A stretch of 7,069 nt of DNA from Micavibrio sp. UBA6145. Lineage in GTDB: Bacteria > Pseudomonadota > Alphaproteobacteria > Micavibrionales > UBA1664. Below the pieces are notes generated by a model, which saw only the letters and a program-made list of their open reading frames with translations, was not told the DNA's origin and ran no database searches. This document shows positions 1 to 6,288 of the stretch, piece after piece. The first letter of the stretch is position 1, and each line of letters opens with the position of its first letter. The stretch is from NCBI GenBank assembly GCA_002423205.1, contig DIUZ01000004.1, forward strand, positions 1 through 7,069, written 5' to 3'. The position numbers were made by a program, and so were the translations under genes.

Positions 1-18
1 TTAACCGGCGGGTTTTTT
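1..18 (+). terminator. Probable 3' half of a terminator cut by the window edge
   Basis: CCGGCGGG at 5-12 is followed by six T (13-18). This resembles the 3' arm and U-tract of an intrinsic terminator. The same arm ending, GGCGGG then a T-run, occurs in the complete terminator at 498-521. The first bases, TTAA, could be the loop, with the matching CCCGCCGG arm lying just outside the window. Only half of the structure is visible, so this is an inference. Confidence 0.4.
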
Positions 19-51
19 GTTGTCTTGCTTCCGGATGAGAACCGTTTTCAC

Positions 52-79
52 TTGTCTGCATCAAAAAATGTTCTAGATT
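52..79 (+). promoter_or_regulatory. Weak candidate promoter for the 246-482 gene
   Basis: TTGTCT (52-57) and TAGATT (74-79) are separated by 16 nt, and each matches four of six sigma-70 consensus bases. If used, transcription would begin near 86 and leave a leader of about 160 nt before the ATG at 246. The match is modest, and AT-rich stretches give such hits by chance. Confidence 0.2.
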
Positions 80-86
80 CATTCTT

Positions 87-245
87 AATGCGGGGCCGGG
101 CCCCTCTGATGATGCGCCAAAGTTTTGCGTCGAAGACGCAAGGGGTCGCTTCATGATGTCGGACCGCATCGGGTAACACCGGTGCCGTTCTGTCTGAAGA
201 CACCAGTGCCTATCCGAAAACACTTTGTTTTGAGGAGCACTAAAA
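87..245 (+). promoter_or_regulatory. Non-coding structured leader upstream of the YdcH-like gene
   Basis: I see no convincing coding sequence here. Two hairpins are visible: GGGG/CCCC arms around a 5-nt loop (92-104), and a perfect 7-bp stem of TTGCGTC and GACGCAA around a GAA loop (125-141). An 11-nt near-repeat follows, ACACCGGTGCC (176-186) and ACACCAGTGCC (200-210), differing at one base. The stretch ends with a GAGGAG ribosome-binding site at 232-237, 8 nt before the ATG. I recognise no known riboswitch class. It could be a 5' UTR with local structure, operator half-sites, or neutral spacer. Confidence 0.3.
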
Positions 246-482
246 ATGAAATCCCGTTTGTTTTCCCTGTTTTATAAACTCGCCAAAATCCAGACCGCGA
301 TCGACGCAGAACAGCAGCGGCCAAGACCTGACTGGGTGCGTCTGCTGCGTCTCAAGCGCCTGCGCCTGGTCATGAAAGACACGCTCGCGCGTCTGGCTGG
401 CTCCGCCCAATGGATGATGGGGCCAATGCCGGCACCCGCATTGATACGTATTGATCGCCGCACACGCCGCCGCCTGCGCTAA
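246..482 (+). CDS. Small basic YdcH/DUF465-like protein
   Basis: This gene encodes 78 residues. The ATG is preceded by GAGGAG at 232-237 with 8 nt spacing, a strong start signal. Residues about 10-52 fit the YdcH/DUF465 pattern: a short helix with I-D-A-E, a P-x-P-D-W turn, then L-K-R-L-R-L-x-x-K-D-x-L-A-R-L. Family members are short helical-hairpin proteins, many of unknown function. The remainder is unlike the core: a Met/Pro-rich linker (W56 to P64) and an Arg-rich tail ending R-R-x-R-R-R-L-R, which could contact nucleic acid or acidic surfaces. No signal peptide or membrane segment is seen. It is monocistronic, closed by the terminator at 498-521. The family call rests on pattern memory, and the molecular role is unknown. 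Confidence 0.65.
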   Translation: MKSRLFSLFYKLAKIQTAIDAEQQRPRPDWVRLLRLKRLRLVMKDTLARLAGSAQWMMGPMPAPALIRIDRRTRRRLR

Positions 483-497
483 ATGTAAAACCTTAAG

Positions 498-521
498 AAA
501 ACCCGCCCGACGGCGGGTTTT
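498..521 (+). terminator. Intrinsic terminator after the YdcH-like gene
   Basis: AAAACCCGCC (498-507) pairs perfectly with GGCGGGTTTT (512-521) around a 4-nt loop, CGAC, giving a 10-bp stem with further T-rich sequence after it. The A-run on the left arm means it could also work on the opposite strand. It lies 16 nt after the stop codon at 480-482. Confidence 0.85.
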
Positions 522-611
522 CTGTTTATATTTCAATGATTTGCATCTTAACGCTGCGCTAATGCTTTTCCCGTAGAATATGCCCCAGTGGTAATTTTCA
601 CGGAGATATAA

Positions 612-908
612 ATGACAAGCGCATTGAGTAATTTCGTAACAGCAGCAGGCAAAGCATCGGGCGGCCGCATCCATTACGAAGAAGGCAAAGCCGAAGAAGT
701 CAAAAGGGCCCTCGATGCCTGGAAGCCGGCAGACAAGCCAATCGAAATTCCTGACCTGCATAATTTGTGCTTCCGCTTCGGCGTACATGGTAAAGACGGC
801 ACGGGCAAACCCATCGAAGACCCGCAACATCTTGTTCGCCGGCTTCATACGAAATCGCCGCTGGCCGCTACAGCCCTGGCCGCGCGCATGAATATCCAGC
901 TCCACTAA
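612..908 (+). CDS. Unrecognised 98-residue protein
   Basis: I do not recognise a family for this protein. The ATG is preceded by GGAG at 602-605 with 6 nt spacing, and the gene ends in TAA just before a strong terminator, so it looks like a real monocistronic gene. The protein is soluble in character, with no signal peptide or membrane segment. An N-terminal helix-like part (1-18) is followed by a charged stretch rich in E and K (22-32), then A-W-K-P-A-D-K-P-I-E-I-P-D-L (about 36-49). A Gly/Lys/Asp-rich turn (58-67) and a basic-to-Ala-rich C-terminal helix (about 72-94) follow. The L-C-F-R-F segment near residues 52-56 could be a beta strand. Possible roles include a small regulator or a subunit, but nothing in the sequence decides. 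Coding status is fairly sure and function is unknown. Confidence 0.7.
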   Translation: MTSALSNFVTAAGKASGGRIHYEEGKAEEVKRALDAWKPADKPIEIPDLHNLCFRFGVHGKDGTGKPIEDPQHLVRRLHTKSPLAATALAARMNIQLH

Positions 909-931
909 TCATCACGGTTGCATATTGCATA

Positions 932-961
932 AAAAACCCGGCTGCCCCCAGCCGGGTTTTT
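932..961 (+). terminator. Strong intrinsic terminator after the 98-residue gene
   Basis: AAAAACCCGGCTG (932-944) and CAGCCGGGTTTTT (949-961) form a perfect 13-bp stem around a CCCC loop, followed by CTTTT. The A-run on the left arm makes it plausibly bidirectional. It separates the small genes from phaZ, so phaZ should have its own promoter within 962-1045, where I see no convincing -35/-10 pair. Confidence 0.92.
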
Positions 962-1045
962 CTTTTGCACTGCACTAGCTGCGCCGCACGATGACGCCCC
1001 CGCATCCCGGCCCCACACTTGTAAAAAACGAGTCGGGGAATCTGT

Positions 1046-2263
1046 TTGCAGGCAACTTGGGACATGACGCATCCGGCGCAGGCGGCCACCGCCCTGCGTG
1101 CCTGGCACCAGATGTTTGCTATGCCCATGGGCATGGCCACGCAATTTACCAAGGGTATGTGTTCCAACATGTTTCTGCGCGCCGCCATGCCGGCCGCCGT
1201 GGAGAATATGGAGCGCGCCGTCAAATTCGCCGAAATCTCCGCCAGCCCCTGGCGCAAACCACGATTCAACGTCCCCGGCGCGTCCATCACCACTACGCCG
1301 CTCTCGCCTTTTTTTGATCTGGTGCATTTCCAGATGCCGCACGCATCGCCGCGCCCGAAGATTTTACTGTTCGCGCCGATGTCCGGTCACGATGCCACGG
1401 TGCTGAACGACGCCATACGCGGCCTGTCCCGCACGCATGACGTTTATGTCAGCGCACCGATCTGTGCCAGCCAGGTGCCGGTCAGTGCAGGGCCCCTGAC
1501 CCTTGATGCCTATATCGATATGATGAAGAACACGATCCGCAGCTTTAAAGGCAATGTGCATGTCATGGCCGTGTCGCAGCCGGGCCCGTTATTGCTGGCC
1601 GCGATCAGCCTGATGGAAGCCGCGCGCGATCCGTTCGTGCCTAAATCAGCAAGCTTTATTGGTTGTCCCATTGATCCGCGCATCAACCCGACGCACGTGG
1701 ACCGCCTGACCACGCAGCACGGTACGCAATGGTTTGAACGCAATGCGCTCGCGCCCGTCGCCGCCGGCAATCCGGGTGCGGGCCGCATGGTGTATCCCGG
1801 CATGATGCAGATGACGGCGTTTGCCTGCGTCCCCGCCAATGCAAAGGAAGACGTCTATCACGACACCGCCATCACCGATCTGGACGCCACCTATTTCACG
1901 CAGACCATCGACCGCGTATTCGTGAAAGCCGAACTGCCCGCCGGCATCATGATCCACACGGATGCCAAAGGCGTGATACGCCCGGTCATCCCGGCGGCGA
2001 TCACACGTGTGGCGATGATGGCCGTGGAGGGCGCGCAGGATGAAATCGCAGCACCCGGCCAGACACGCGCAGCGCTCGATCTCGCGGTCAATCTGCCCCC
2101 CTCCATGAAATCGCATCACCTGCAGCCGGGTGCGGGCCATTACGGCATTATCCACGGCAGCAAATGGCAGGACGGCGTATTGCCCCGTCTGAGCGCGTTT
2201 ATCGGTGCGCATGACGCCAAAAAAGCCAAGCCAAATCAAAAACTTGAAGCCATTTTGCCATAA
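1046..2263 (+). CDS. phaZ: Intracellular poly(3-hydroxybutyrate) depolymerase, PhaZ family
   Basis: The 405-residue product matches the intracellular, lipase-box-less PHB depolymerases (about 400-420 aa). These alpha/beta-hydrolases act on storage granules in the cytoplasm and release hydroxybutyrate units. Landmarks are P-K-I-L-L-F-A-P-M-S-G-H (104-115), the nucleophile region V-H-V-M-A-V-S-Q-P (171-179), G-x-P-I-D-x-R-x-N-P (206-215), G-R-M-V-Y-P-G (246-252), E-G-A-Q-D (328-332) and P-G-A-G-H-Y-G (361-367). Asp332 and His365 are 33 residues apart, as in the Ralstonia enzyme (D355/H388). Oddly, the nucleophile position is Ser177 rather than the family's Cys. The start is TTG at 1046 with GGGGA 6 nt upstream; ATG at 1064 is possible but has its purine run immediately adjacent. 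The next gene begins 38 nt downstream, suggesting an operon. No PHA synthase or phasin is in the window. Confidence 0.9.
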   Translation: MQATWDMTHPAQAATALRAWHQMFAMPMGMATQFTKGMCSNMFLRAAMPAAVENMERAVKFAEISASPWRKPRFNVPGASITTTPLSPFFDLVHFQMPHASPRPKILLFAPMSGHDATVLNDAIRGLSRTHDVYVSAPICASQVPVSAGPLTLDAYIDMMKNTIRSFKGNVHVMAVSQPGPLLLAAISLMEAARDPFVPKSASFIGCPIDPRINPTHVDRLTTQHGTQWFERNALAPVAAGNPGAGRMVYPGMMQMTAFACVPANAKEDVYHDTAITDLDATYFTQTIDRVFVKAELPAGIMIHTDAKGVIRPVIPAAITRVAMMAVEGAQDEIAAPGQTRAALDLAVNLPPSMKSHHLQPGAGHYGIIHGSKWQDGVLPRLSAFIGAHDAKKAKPNQKLEAILP

Positions 2264-2301
2264 TTAACAGGGTTTTAAAGATACCGGCGTATACAGGTAG
2301 T

Positions 2302-3717
2302 ATGGCCGGAAATTCCCTTTCCCCGCAGTTCGACGTTCTGATTATCGGTGCCGGTCTGGCCGGTCTTACGACTGCGCGCCAGCTGCTGGACGATGCGAAG
2401 GCGCAAGGCGTATCGCCGCCGTCCATCGCCATCCTTGAAGCCGATCTTGAACTCGGTGGGCGCATCCGCGATGCACGCCTTTCCAACGGCATGAAAATTG
2501 ATGCCGGTGTCACATGGTTGCACGGCGGCGCTGAAAATCCGCTGCTGCGTGATTCCATTGCGCGCTATGGCACGGGCCTCGGGCCTGTTGATTACGATGA
2601 CGCGACCAGCCGCATCTGGGTCACGGAAGGCAGCCGCCACGGCACCGACTGGAAAGATGTCGCCGTCCGTGAATTGCGCGACGCTTACGATCAATGGAAA
2701 CGCGACAATCCCGATGAGGATATCGCGCTCAGTGATCTGATCGGCATCTGCATGGAAAAATCCGGCACGGTGCTTACGCGTGCGTATGGATATTATCTGG
2801 CCACCAACTGGATGGGGTTGGACAGCATGAGCCATTTTTCATGCGATGAATATTATACCGATCCCTACGGCCAGGGCGGCGGCATGCTGCAAAAAGGCAT
2901 GGCGCATCTGGTCACATGCATGGTGGGCGAATTGCGTAAAAACGCCGTGTTTATCCAGCCGGGAACAACCGTAAAATCACTGAAGAATACATCCGATGGC
3001 ATTGAAGCACGGGACGTGACCGGCAAAACCTATACGGCGTCACGCGCGGTTGTTTCGGTCTCCACCGGCGTGCTCAAATCCCGCCTGATCGCGTTTGATA
3101 ATGACGTGAATGATAAAATCGATCCATATGTCGCATCCATCACGATGGCTGATATGTTGAAAATGTCGGTGCCATTGCGTCCCGGGTTTCTGGAAGACAG
3201 GGGCATCAAACCCGATACATTCATCACCGTCCTGAATGTGGATCCGATGTTTTTGTGTCACGCCGGCACTGGCGGCAAACCATTGCTGACCATTCATATC
3301 GGCGGCAAGGCCACCACCGCGTTTGAAAACCTGCCGCAGATCCATCTCGATAACTGCGCGCGCGCATTTCTGGATCGTATCCCCGCGATCAGCGGATACC
3401 GCAATTACGTTGACGGCGACACGCATGTCACCGGCTGGGCATCCAACCCGTTCACGCAGGGTGCCTATTCATGCATCCTGCCCGGCCATAAGCGTCAGAA
3501 CCCGATGGCTGCGGGTAACATCCTGTTCGCGGGCGAAGCCTTCGCCGCCGACACTGTCATGTGCCCCAGCCAGGCACTCGCCGCATGGCATTCCGGCCGC
3601 CTTGCAGGCAGCCGGATTTTTGAAGATCTAAAAACGGTGGGAAAGCTTGCCGCTCAACCGGCCATGATGCCGGTAGCGGGCGCGCAGATTAAATTCGCCC
3701 CATCAGCAGCAATATAA
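2302..3717 (+). CDS. FAD-dependent amine oxidase family protein, copy 1
   Basis: This 471-residue flavoprotein belongs to the monoamine/polyamine oxidase superfamily, which oxidises amines (or related C-N substrates) using FAD. The N-terminal Rossmann motif is G-A-G-L-A-G (16-21), with ribose-binding Glu46 at the end of strand 2 and the G-G-R signature at 52-54. D-A-G-x-T-W-L-H-G (67-75) follows. Lys287, in L-K-M-S-V-P-L-R-P, is at the position of the conserved lysine near FAD N5. The C-terminal FAD motif F-A-G-E-A (409-413) and S-G-R-L-A-G (431-436) complete the fold. There is no signal peptide or membrane segment, so it is probably cytoplasmic. A short AGG lies 4 nt before the ATG, so initiation may depend on translation from phaZ, 38 nt upstream. 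The last 30 residues extend past the fold, and their codons overlap the antisense gene at 3689-3847. Substrate is unknown; a protoporphyrinogen-oxidase or desaturase-like activity cannot be excluded. Confidence 0.85.
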   Translation: MAGNSLSPQFDVLIIGAGLAGLTTARQLLDDAKAQGVSPPSIAILEADLELGGRIRDARLSNGMKIDAGVTWLHGGAENPLLRDSIARYGTGLGPVDYDDATSRIWVTEGSRHGTDWKDVAVRELRDAYDQWKRDNPDEDIALSDLIGICMEKSGTVLTRAYGYYLATNWMGLDSMSHFSCDEYYTDPYGQGGGMLQKGMAHLVTCMVGELRKNAVFIQPGTTVKSLKNTSDGIEARDVTGKTYTASRAVVSVSTGVLKSRLIAFDNDVNDKIDPYVASITMADMLKMSVPLRPGFLEDRGIKPDTFITVLNVDPMFLCHAGTGGKPLLTIHIGGKATTAFENLPQIHLDNCARAFLDRIPAISGYRNYVDGDTHVTGWASNPFTQGAYSCILPGHKRQNPMAAGNILFAGEAFAADTVMCPSQALAAWHSGRLAGSRIFEDLKTVGKLAAQPAMMPVAGAQIKFAPSAAI

Positions 3718-3847
3718 GAATAATCACCACAACAAGGCCCAGACCGCCGGCGGGGAAATAACCCCATTTGCGGCTATAACCCCAGTTGGGCAGCGCGCCA
3801 ACCAGTAGCACGATCAGAACAATCAGAAGAATAGTCGAAATGGTCAT
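3689..3847 (-). CDS. Small DUF3309-like membrane protein
   Basis: The minus strand encodes 52 residues, from ATG at 3847-3845 to TAA at 3691-3689. AAGGGA (complement of 3854-3859) sits 6 nt before the ATG, a good ribosome-binding site. The product has two hydrophobic segments, about residues 4-19 and 35-49. Between them is a hydrophilic turn with L-P-N-W-G-Y-S-R-K-W-G-Y, and the protein ends in G-R-I. This matches the DUF3309 pattern of small two-helix membrane proteins with a W-x-Y-S-R-x-W-G-Y loop and a terminal G-R-I. Their function is not known to me. The gene is convergent with the upstream amine oxidase and overlaps its last 29 bases, including the stop codon. Hydrophobic character, RBS and family pattern together make it real rather than a chance reading frame. 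Confidence 0.85.
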   Translation of the reverse strand: MTISTILLIVLIVLLVGALPNWGYSRKWGYFPAGGLGLVVVIILILLLMGRI

Positions 3848-3895
3848 GTGAAATCCCTTACAATGAAAGACGTGTGGTTATCTAACGCCCTTACA

Positions 3896-3924
3896 TTGAA
3901 AAAGGTTTCTTCGTTTCATAAATA
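3896..3924 (+). promoter_or_regulatory. Weak candidate promoter for the second oxidase
   Basis: TTGAAA (3896-3901) is five of six for a -35 element. After 17 nt, TAAATA (3919-3924) matches the -10 poorly; CATAAA (3917-3922) matches better but with a 15-nt spacer. Either would start transcription almost at the ATG at 3932. A leaderless mRNA would fit the absence of a ribosome-binding site there. Confidence 0.22.
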
Positions 3925-3931
3925 AACCCTT

Positions 3932-5269
3932 ATGCCGGATCAGGAACGCCCCCATATCATCATCGTCGGTGCCGGCATTGCCGGTCTGACAGCCGCCATT
4001 CATATCGGTGAAGGGGCGGATGCCCTTGTAAAATCCGGAAAAATGGCCGCCCGCCCCGATATCACCCTGCTGGAGGCGGACGCTATTGCCGGTGGCCGCG
4101 CCCGCACGAAGCTGCTTTCAAACGGTCTTGCGGTTGATGCCGGCCCGCACTGGTTCCACGGCGGCGAATCCAATGCCCTGTATCAATGGGCCACGGATAA
4201 TCGCCATTACAGTCTTGGCGACATCAGCCTGGATACCGCCAAACACCGCGTGAACGTCTCATCCGCGCAGGGCATGTCACCGGACCAGCGCGAATGGGGT
4301 CTGACCCGCCTGTTTGAAATGTATTCCGTCTGGCAATCGCAGCATCCGGGTGAAGACATTGCCCTGGGCCAGCTCGCGCGCATGACCGGTTCGCCCATCA
4401 TCACCAAAATCGCCGATGAACGTGCCAATAACTGGATGGCCGTGGAAGACGCCGACCACGTATCGGCGCAGGAATACTGGGGCGATGATGCAGGCTCCGG
4501 CGGCATGCAGTTGGCCGACGGTATGGAACGCCTTGTCGGTGCCATGGTAGAAGATGCCGAATATTATCAGGCGCATATTCACACGCGCACCGGCGTGCGC
4601 GGCATTTTTGAACGCGCCGATAAACGATTGAAGATCGTGACCGACAAACATAATTACGATGCTGATCACGTCATCGTCACGTCATCCGTTGGCGTGCTCA
4701 AATCCGGCGGCATTGCATTTGACCCATCCGTGCAAAATCATCTCGCGCCCGAACTGGACGGTATGACCGCCGCCAAGATGACCAAGATTTTCATACCGCT
4801 GCGCCCGGAATTTTTTGCGGAGCGCGACATCGTGCCTGATACCTTCCTGACATTCTATGATGACCGTCATTCATGGCTGTTCCACCTGCATACCGACGGC
4901 AAACCCACCGTCACCGCGTTTGCATCCGGCGCGATGTCCGAAGTGATGGAACGCATGAAGCCCGCCGCCATGCAGCGTGAAATCCTGCGCGTCATGGACC
5001 GCATTGAATTGCTGAAAGATGCGGATGATTACCTGGAGGGGCGCATCATGCGCACCAACTGGTCGACGGATGCCGATTTTCTGTGCGCCTATTCCGCCAT
5101 GCTGCCCGGGCATAAGCGCCGCAACCCGCTTGTGGTCGGCAATCTTATTTTCGCGGGCGAAGCCTGGGTCGGCGATCTGAAGCAGGGACCAACCACCATG
5201 GCCGGCGCTTTCGCATCAGGCCGGATCGCAGCCAAAAAGACCTTGCGCAAACTGGTGCTGAACGGCTGA
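3932..5269 (+). CDS. FAD-dependent amine oxidase family protein, copy 2
   Basis: This is a 445-residue paralogue of the 2302-3717 product, collinear over its length. It has G-A-G-I-A-G (13-18), ribose-binding Glu48, G-G-R-A-R-T (54-59), D-A-G-P-H-W-F-H-G (69-77), the E-D-I-A-L segment (141-145), Lys285 in K-I-F-I-P-L-R-P, and F-A-G-E-A-W (407-412) with S-G-R-I-A-A (429-434). The G-G-R-x-R-T motif and the C-terminal M-A-G-A-x-A-S-G stretch are closer to the family consensus than in copy 1. It lacks copy 1's C-terminal tail, and differs at D-F-L-C-A-Y-S where copy 1 has F-T-Q-G-A-Y-S. No signal peptide is seen. No Shine-Dalgarno sequence precedes the ATG; the nearest AGG is about 25 nt upstream. 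An antisense small gene separates the two copies, so a separate promoter is likely. The stop TGA abuts the opposing hisG stop. The substrate is not readable from sequence. Confidence 0.85.
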   Translation: MPDQERPHIIIVGAGIAGLTAAIHIGEGADALVKSGKMAARPDITLLEADAIAGGRARTKLLSNGLAVDAGPHWFHGGESNALYQWATDNRHYSLGDISLDTAKHRVNVSSAQGMSPDQREWGLTRLFEMYSVWQSQHPGEDIALGQLARMTGSPIITKIADERANNWMAVEDADHVSAQEYWGDDAGSGGMQLADGMERLVGAMVEDAEYYQAHIHTRTGVRGIFERADKRLKIVTDKHNYDADHVIVTSSVGVLKSGGIAFDPSVQNHLAPELDGMTAAKMTKIFIPLRPEFFAERDIVPDTFLTFYDDRHSWLFHLHTDGKPTVTAFASGAMSEVMERMKPAAMQREILRVMDRIELLKDADDYLEGRIMRTNWSTDADFLCAYSAMLPGHKRRNPLVVGNLIFAGEAWVGDLKQGPTTMAGAFASGRIAAKKTLRKLVLNG

Positions 5270-6217
5270 TCACAGGTGCCTGAACCCGTGGCCGATTTCG
5301 CCCACGCGCGTATCCACGCGGCGGCGGCGCTTCATAAAGTTGAGTGACCGGAATTGCGGTTCGCGGTTCATCGAGGATGAAGCGTCTTTGAAACGCTCCA
5401 TCAGTGTTGCAAACGCTTTTTCCTTCGCATCGCCCATGGGTTTGGGCGTGCGGGCGACCAGCGCGCGGCTGGCCACGATAACACCGGAAATACCGGTCAT
5501 TTCATTCATCGACAGGCTGGAAAACTTGGTGCGGCCATCGGCGATTTCGCCCGTCATCTCCGCGCTCATGCCCAGCACGCGCCAGTCATTGGCGACAAGG
5601 CTGCGGCCTGATTCCACCATATCCGCGATAATCGCGCCTTCTATCAGCAGGCCGTAATTTTCAATCCCGCCGTTACGCTCGATAATTTTTGCGAACGAGA
5701 TTTTGTTTTTCTTGGCCCAGTTTTCAACGCTGGACGGGTATTTGGTAACGATGGTGCGCCCGTTCAGATCGGCAGGCGACTGCGCAACGTCATCGCTGCG
5801 CACGGCCACGGCCAGCGCACAGGGCGCGAGGTCCAGATTGCCGATACGCACCGGCTGCATCTGGCCTTTGATGTTGCGTGATGCGTATGTGAATTCCTGA
5901 AACACATCGCCGCCCGCAATCGCGGCGTCCAGCATGCCGTCGGCAATATTGGCAACCGCGTCACCCGGCTTCATTTCAAACACACGCACACCGATGTCTT
6001 TGAAATCAGGCCCATCGACCAGGCGGTAATGATCGACACGATCGATTTTGTCTGCGGTCTGGAAACCGGCCTTGAGCAGGAATTCTTCATCAGACCCGCC
6101 GAGCGTCTTGCCGCCCTTGGGCAGGCCGATCCAGATTTCACGCTCCCGGTTGGGGGCGGGTGCGGGGGCGGCTTCGGGGCCAAACATGGCGCTAAGGGCG
6201 GTTGCGGCGTTATTCAT
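5270..6217 (-). CDS. hisG: ATP phosphoribosyltransferase (HisG) family protein
   Basis: HisG joins ATP and PRPP to give phosphoribosyl-ATP and pyrophosphate, the first step of histidine synthesis. I start at ATG 6217-6215 because AGAGAAG lies 8 nt upstream; the GTG at 6226 has that purine run directly against it. The product is then 315 residues. An Ala/Pro-rich N-terminal extension (1-26) precedes the catalytic fold: I-G-L-P-K-G-G (30-36), a D-G-M-L-D-A-A-I-A-G-G-D segment (93-104), G-R-T-I-V-T-K-Y-P (153-161), and the PRPP-binding region E-G-A-I-I-A-D-M-V-E-S-G-R-S-L (193-207). The tail after about residue 250 does not resemble the ACT-like HisG regulatory domain. It is therefore a short-type catalytic unit with a basic tail, or a HisG-related enzyme. 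No other his gene or hisZ is nearby. It is convergent with oxidase copy 2 and divergent from ppa. Confidence 0.75.
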   Translation of the reverse strand: MNNAATALSAMFGPEAAPAPAPNREREIWIGLPKGGKTLGGSDEEFLLKAGFQTADKIDRVDHYRLVDGPDFKDIGVRVFEMKPGDAVANIADGMLDAAIAGGDVFQEFTYASRNIKGQMQPVRIGNLDLAPCALAVAVRSDDVAQSPADLNGRTIVTKYPSSVENWAKKNKISFAKIIERNGGIENYGLLIEGAIIADMVESGRSLVANDWRVLGMSAEMTGEIADGRTKFSSLSMNEMTGISGVIVASRALVARTPKPMGDAKEKAFATLMERFKDASSSMNREPQFRSLNFMKRRRRVDTRVGEIGHGFRHL

Positions 6218-6261
6218 GGGACACACTTCTCTAAACTGTTTTCGGCTTGTTGTTCTGTATT

Positions 6262-6288
6262 ACTATACTAACACAGAAAGGCAGTCAA
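6262..6288 (-). promoter_or_regulatory. Candidate promoter for the hisG-like gene
   Basis: Read on the minus strand, CTTGACT places TTGACT at the complement of 6288-6283, a near-consensus -35. TATAGT at the complement of 6267-6262 matches five of six -10 bases. The 15-nt spacer is short; AGTAAT two bases downstream of that hexamer's end gives a longer spacer with a poorer match. Transcription would begin near 6254, about 37 nt before the ATG at 6217. Confidence 0.4.

Noticed and set aside
1..57. Possible C-terminal end of a minus-strand gene, with TTA at 1-3 as its stop
   Set aside because: The frame is closed by a stop at 61-63 and holds only 19 codons with no ATG. The T-run and GC-rich arm are better explained as half of a terminator.
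240..905. Long minus-strand open frame of 221 codons
   Set aside because: It lies opposite two plus-strand genes with good ribosome-binding sites, and would read through the terminator hairpin at 498-521. Its translation is Cys/Ala-rich and resembles no family.
868..1342. Two overlapping minus-strand frames between the 98-residue gene and phaZ
   Set aside because: Both cross the strong terminator at 932-961 and the start of phaZ, and their translations show no motifs.
1646..2239. Minus-strand open frame of 197 codons inside phaZ
   Set aside because: It is rich in Arg, His and Gly with no recognisable motif, as expected for the complement of a GC-rich gene. The plus strand has clear PhaZ conservation across the same span.
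2275..2835. Minus-strand open frame of 186 codons opposite the first oxidase
   Set aside because: It covers the Rossmann motif region of a well-supported gene and has no family resemblance.
3718..3931. Intergenic region considered for a small RNA or riboswitch
   Set aside because: Most of it is the DUF3309-like gene on the minus strand. The rest shows no stable hairpin followed by a T-run.
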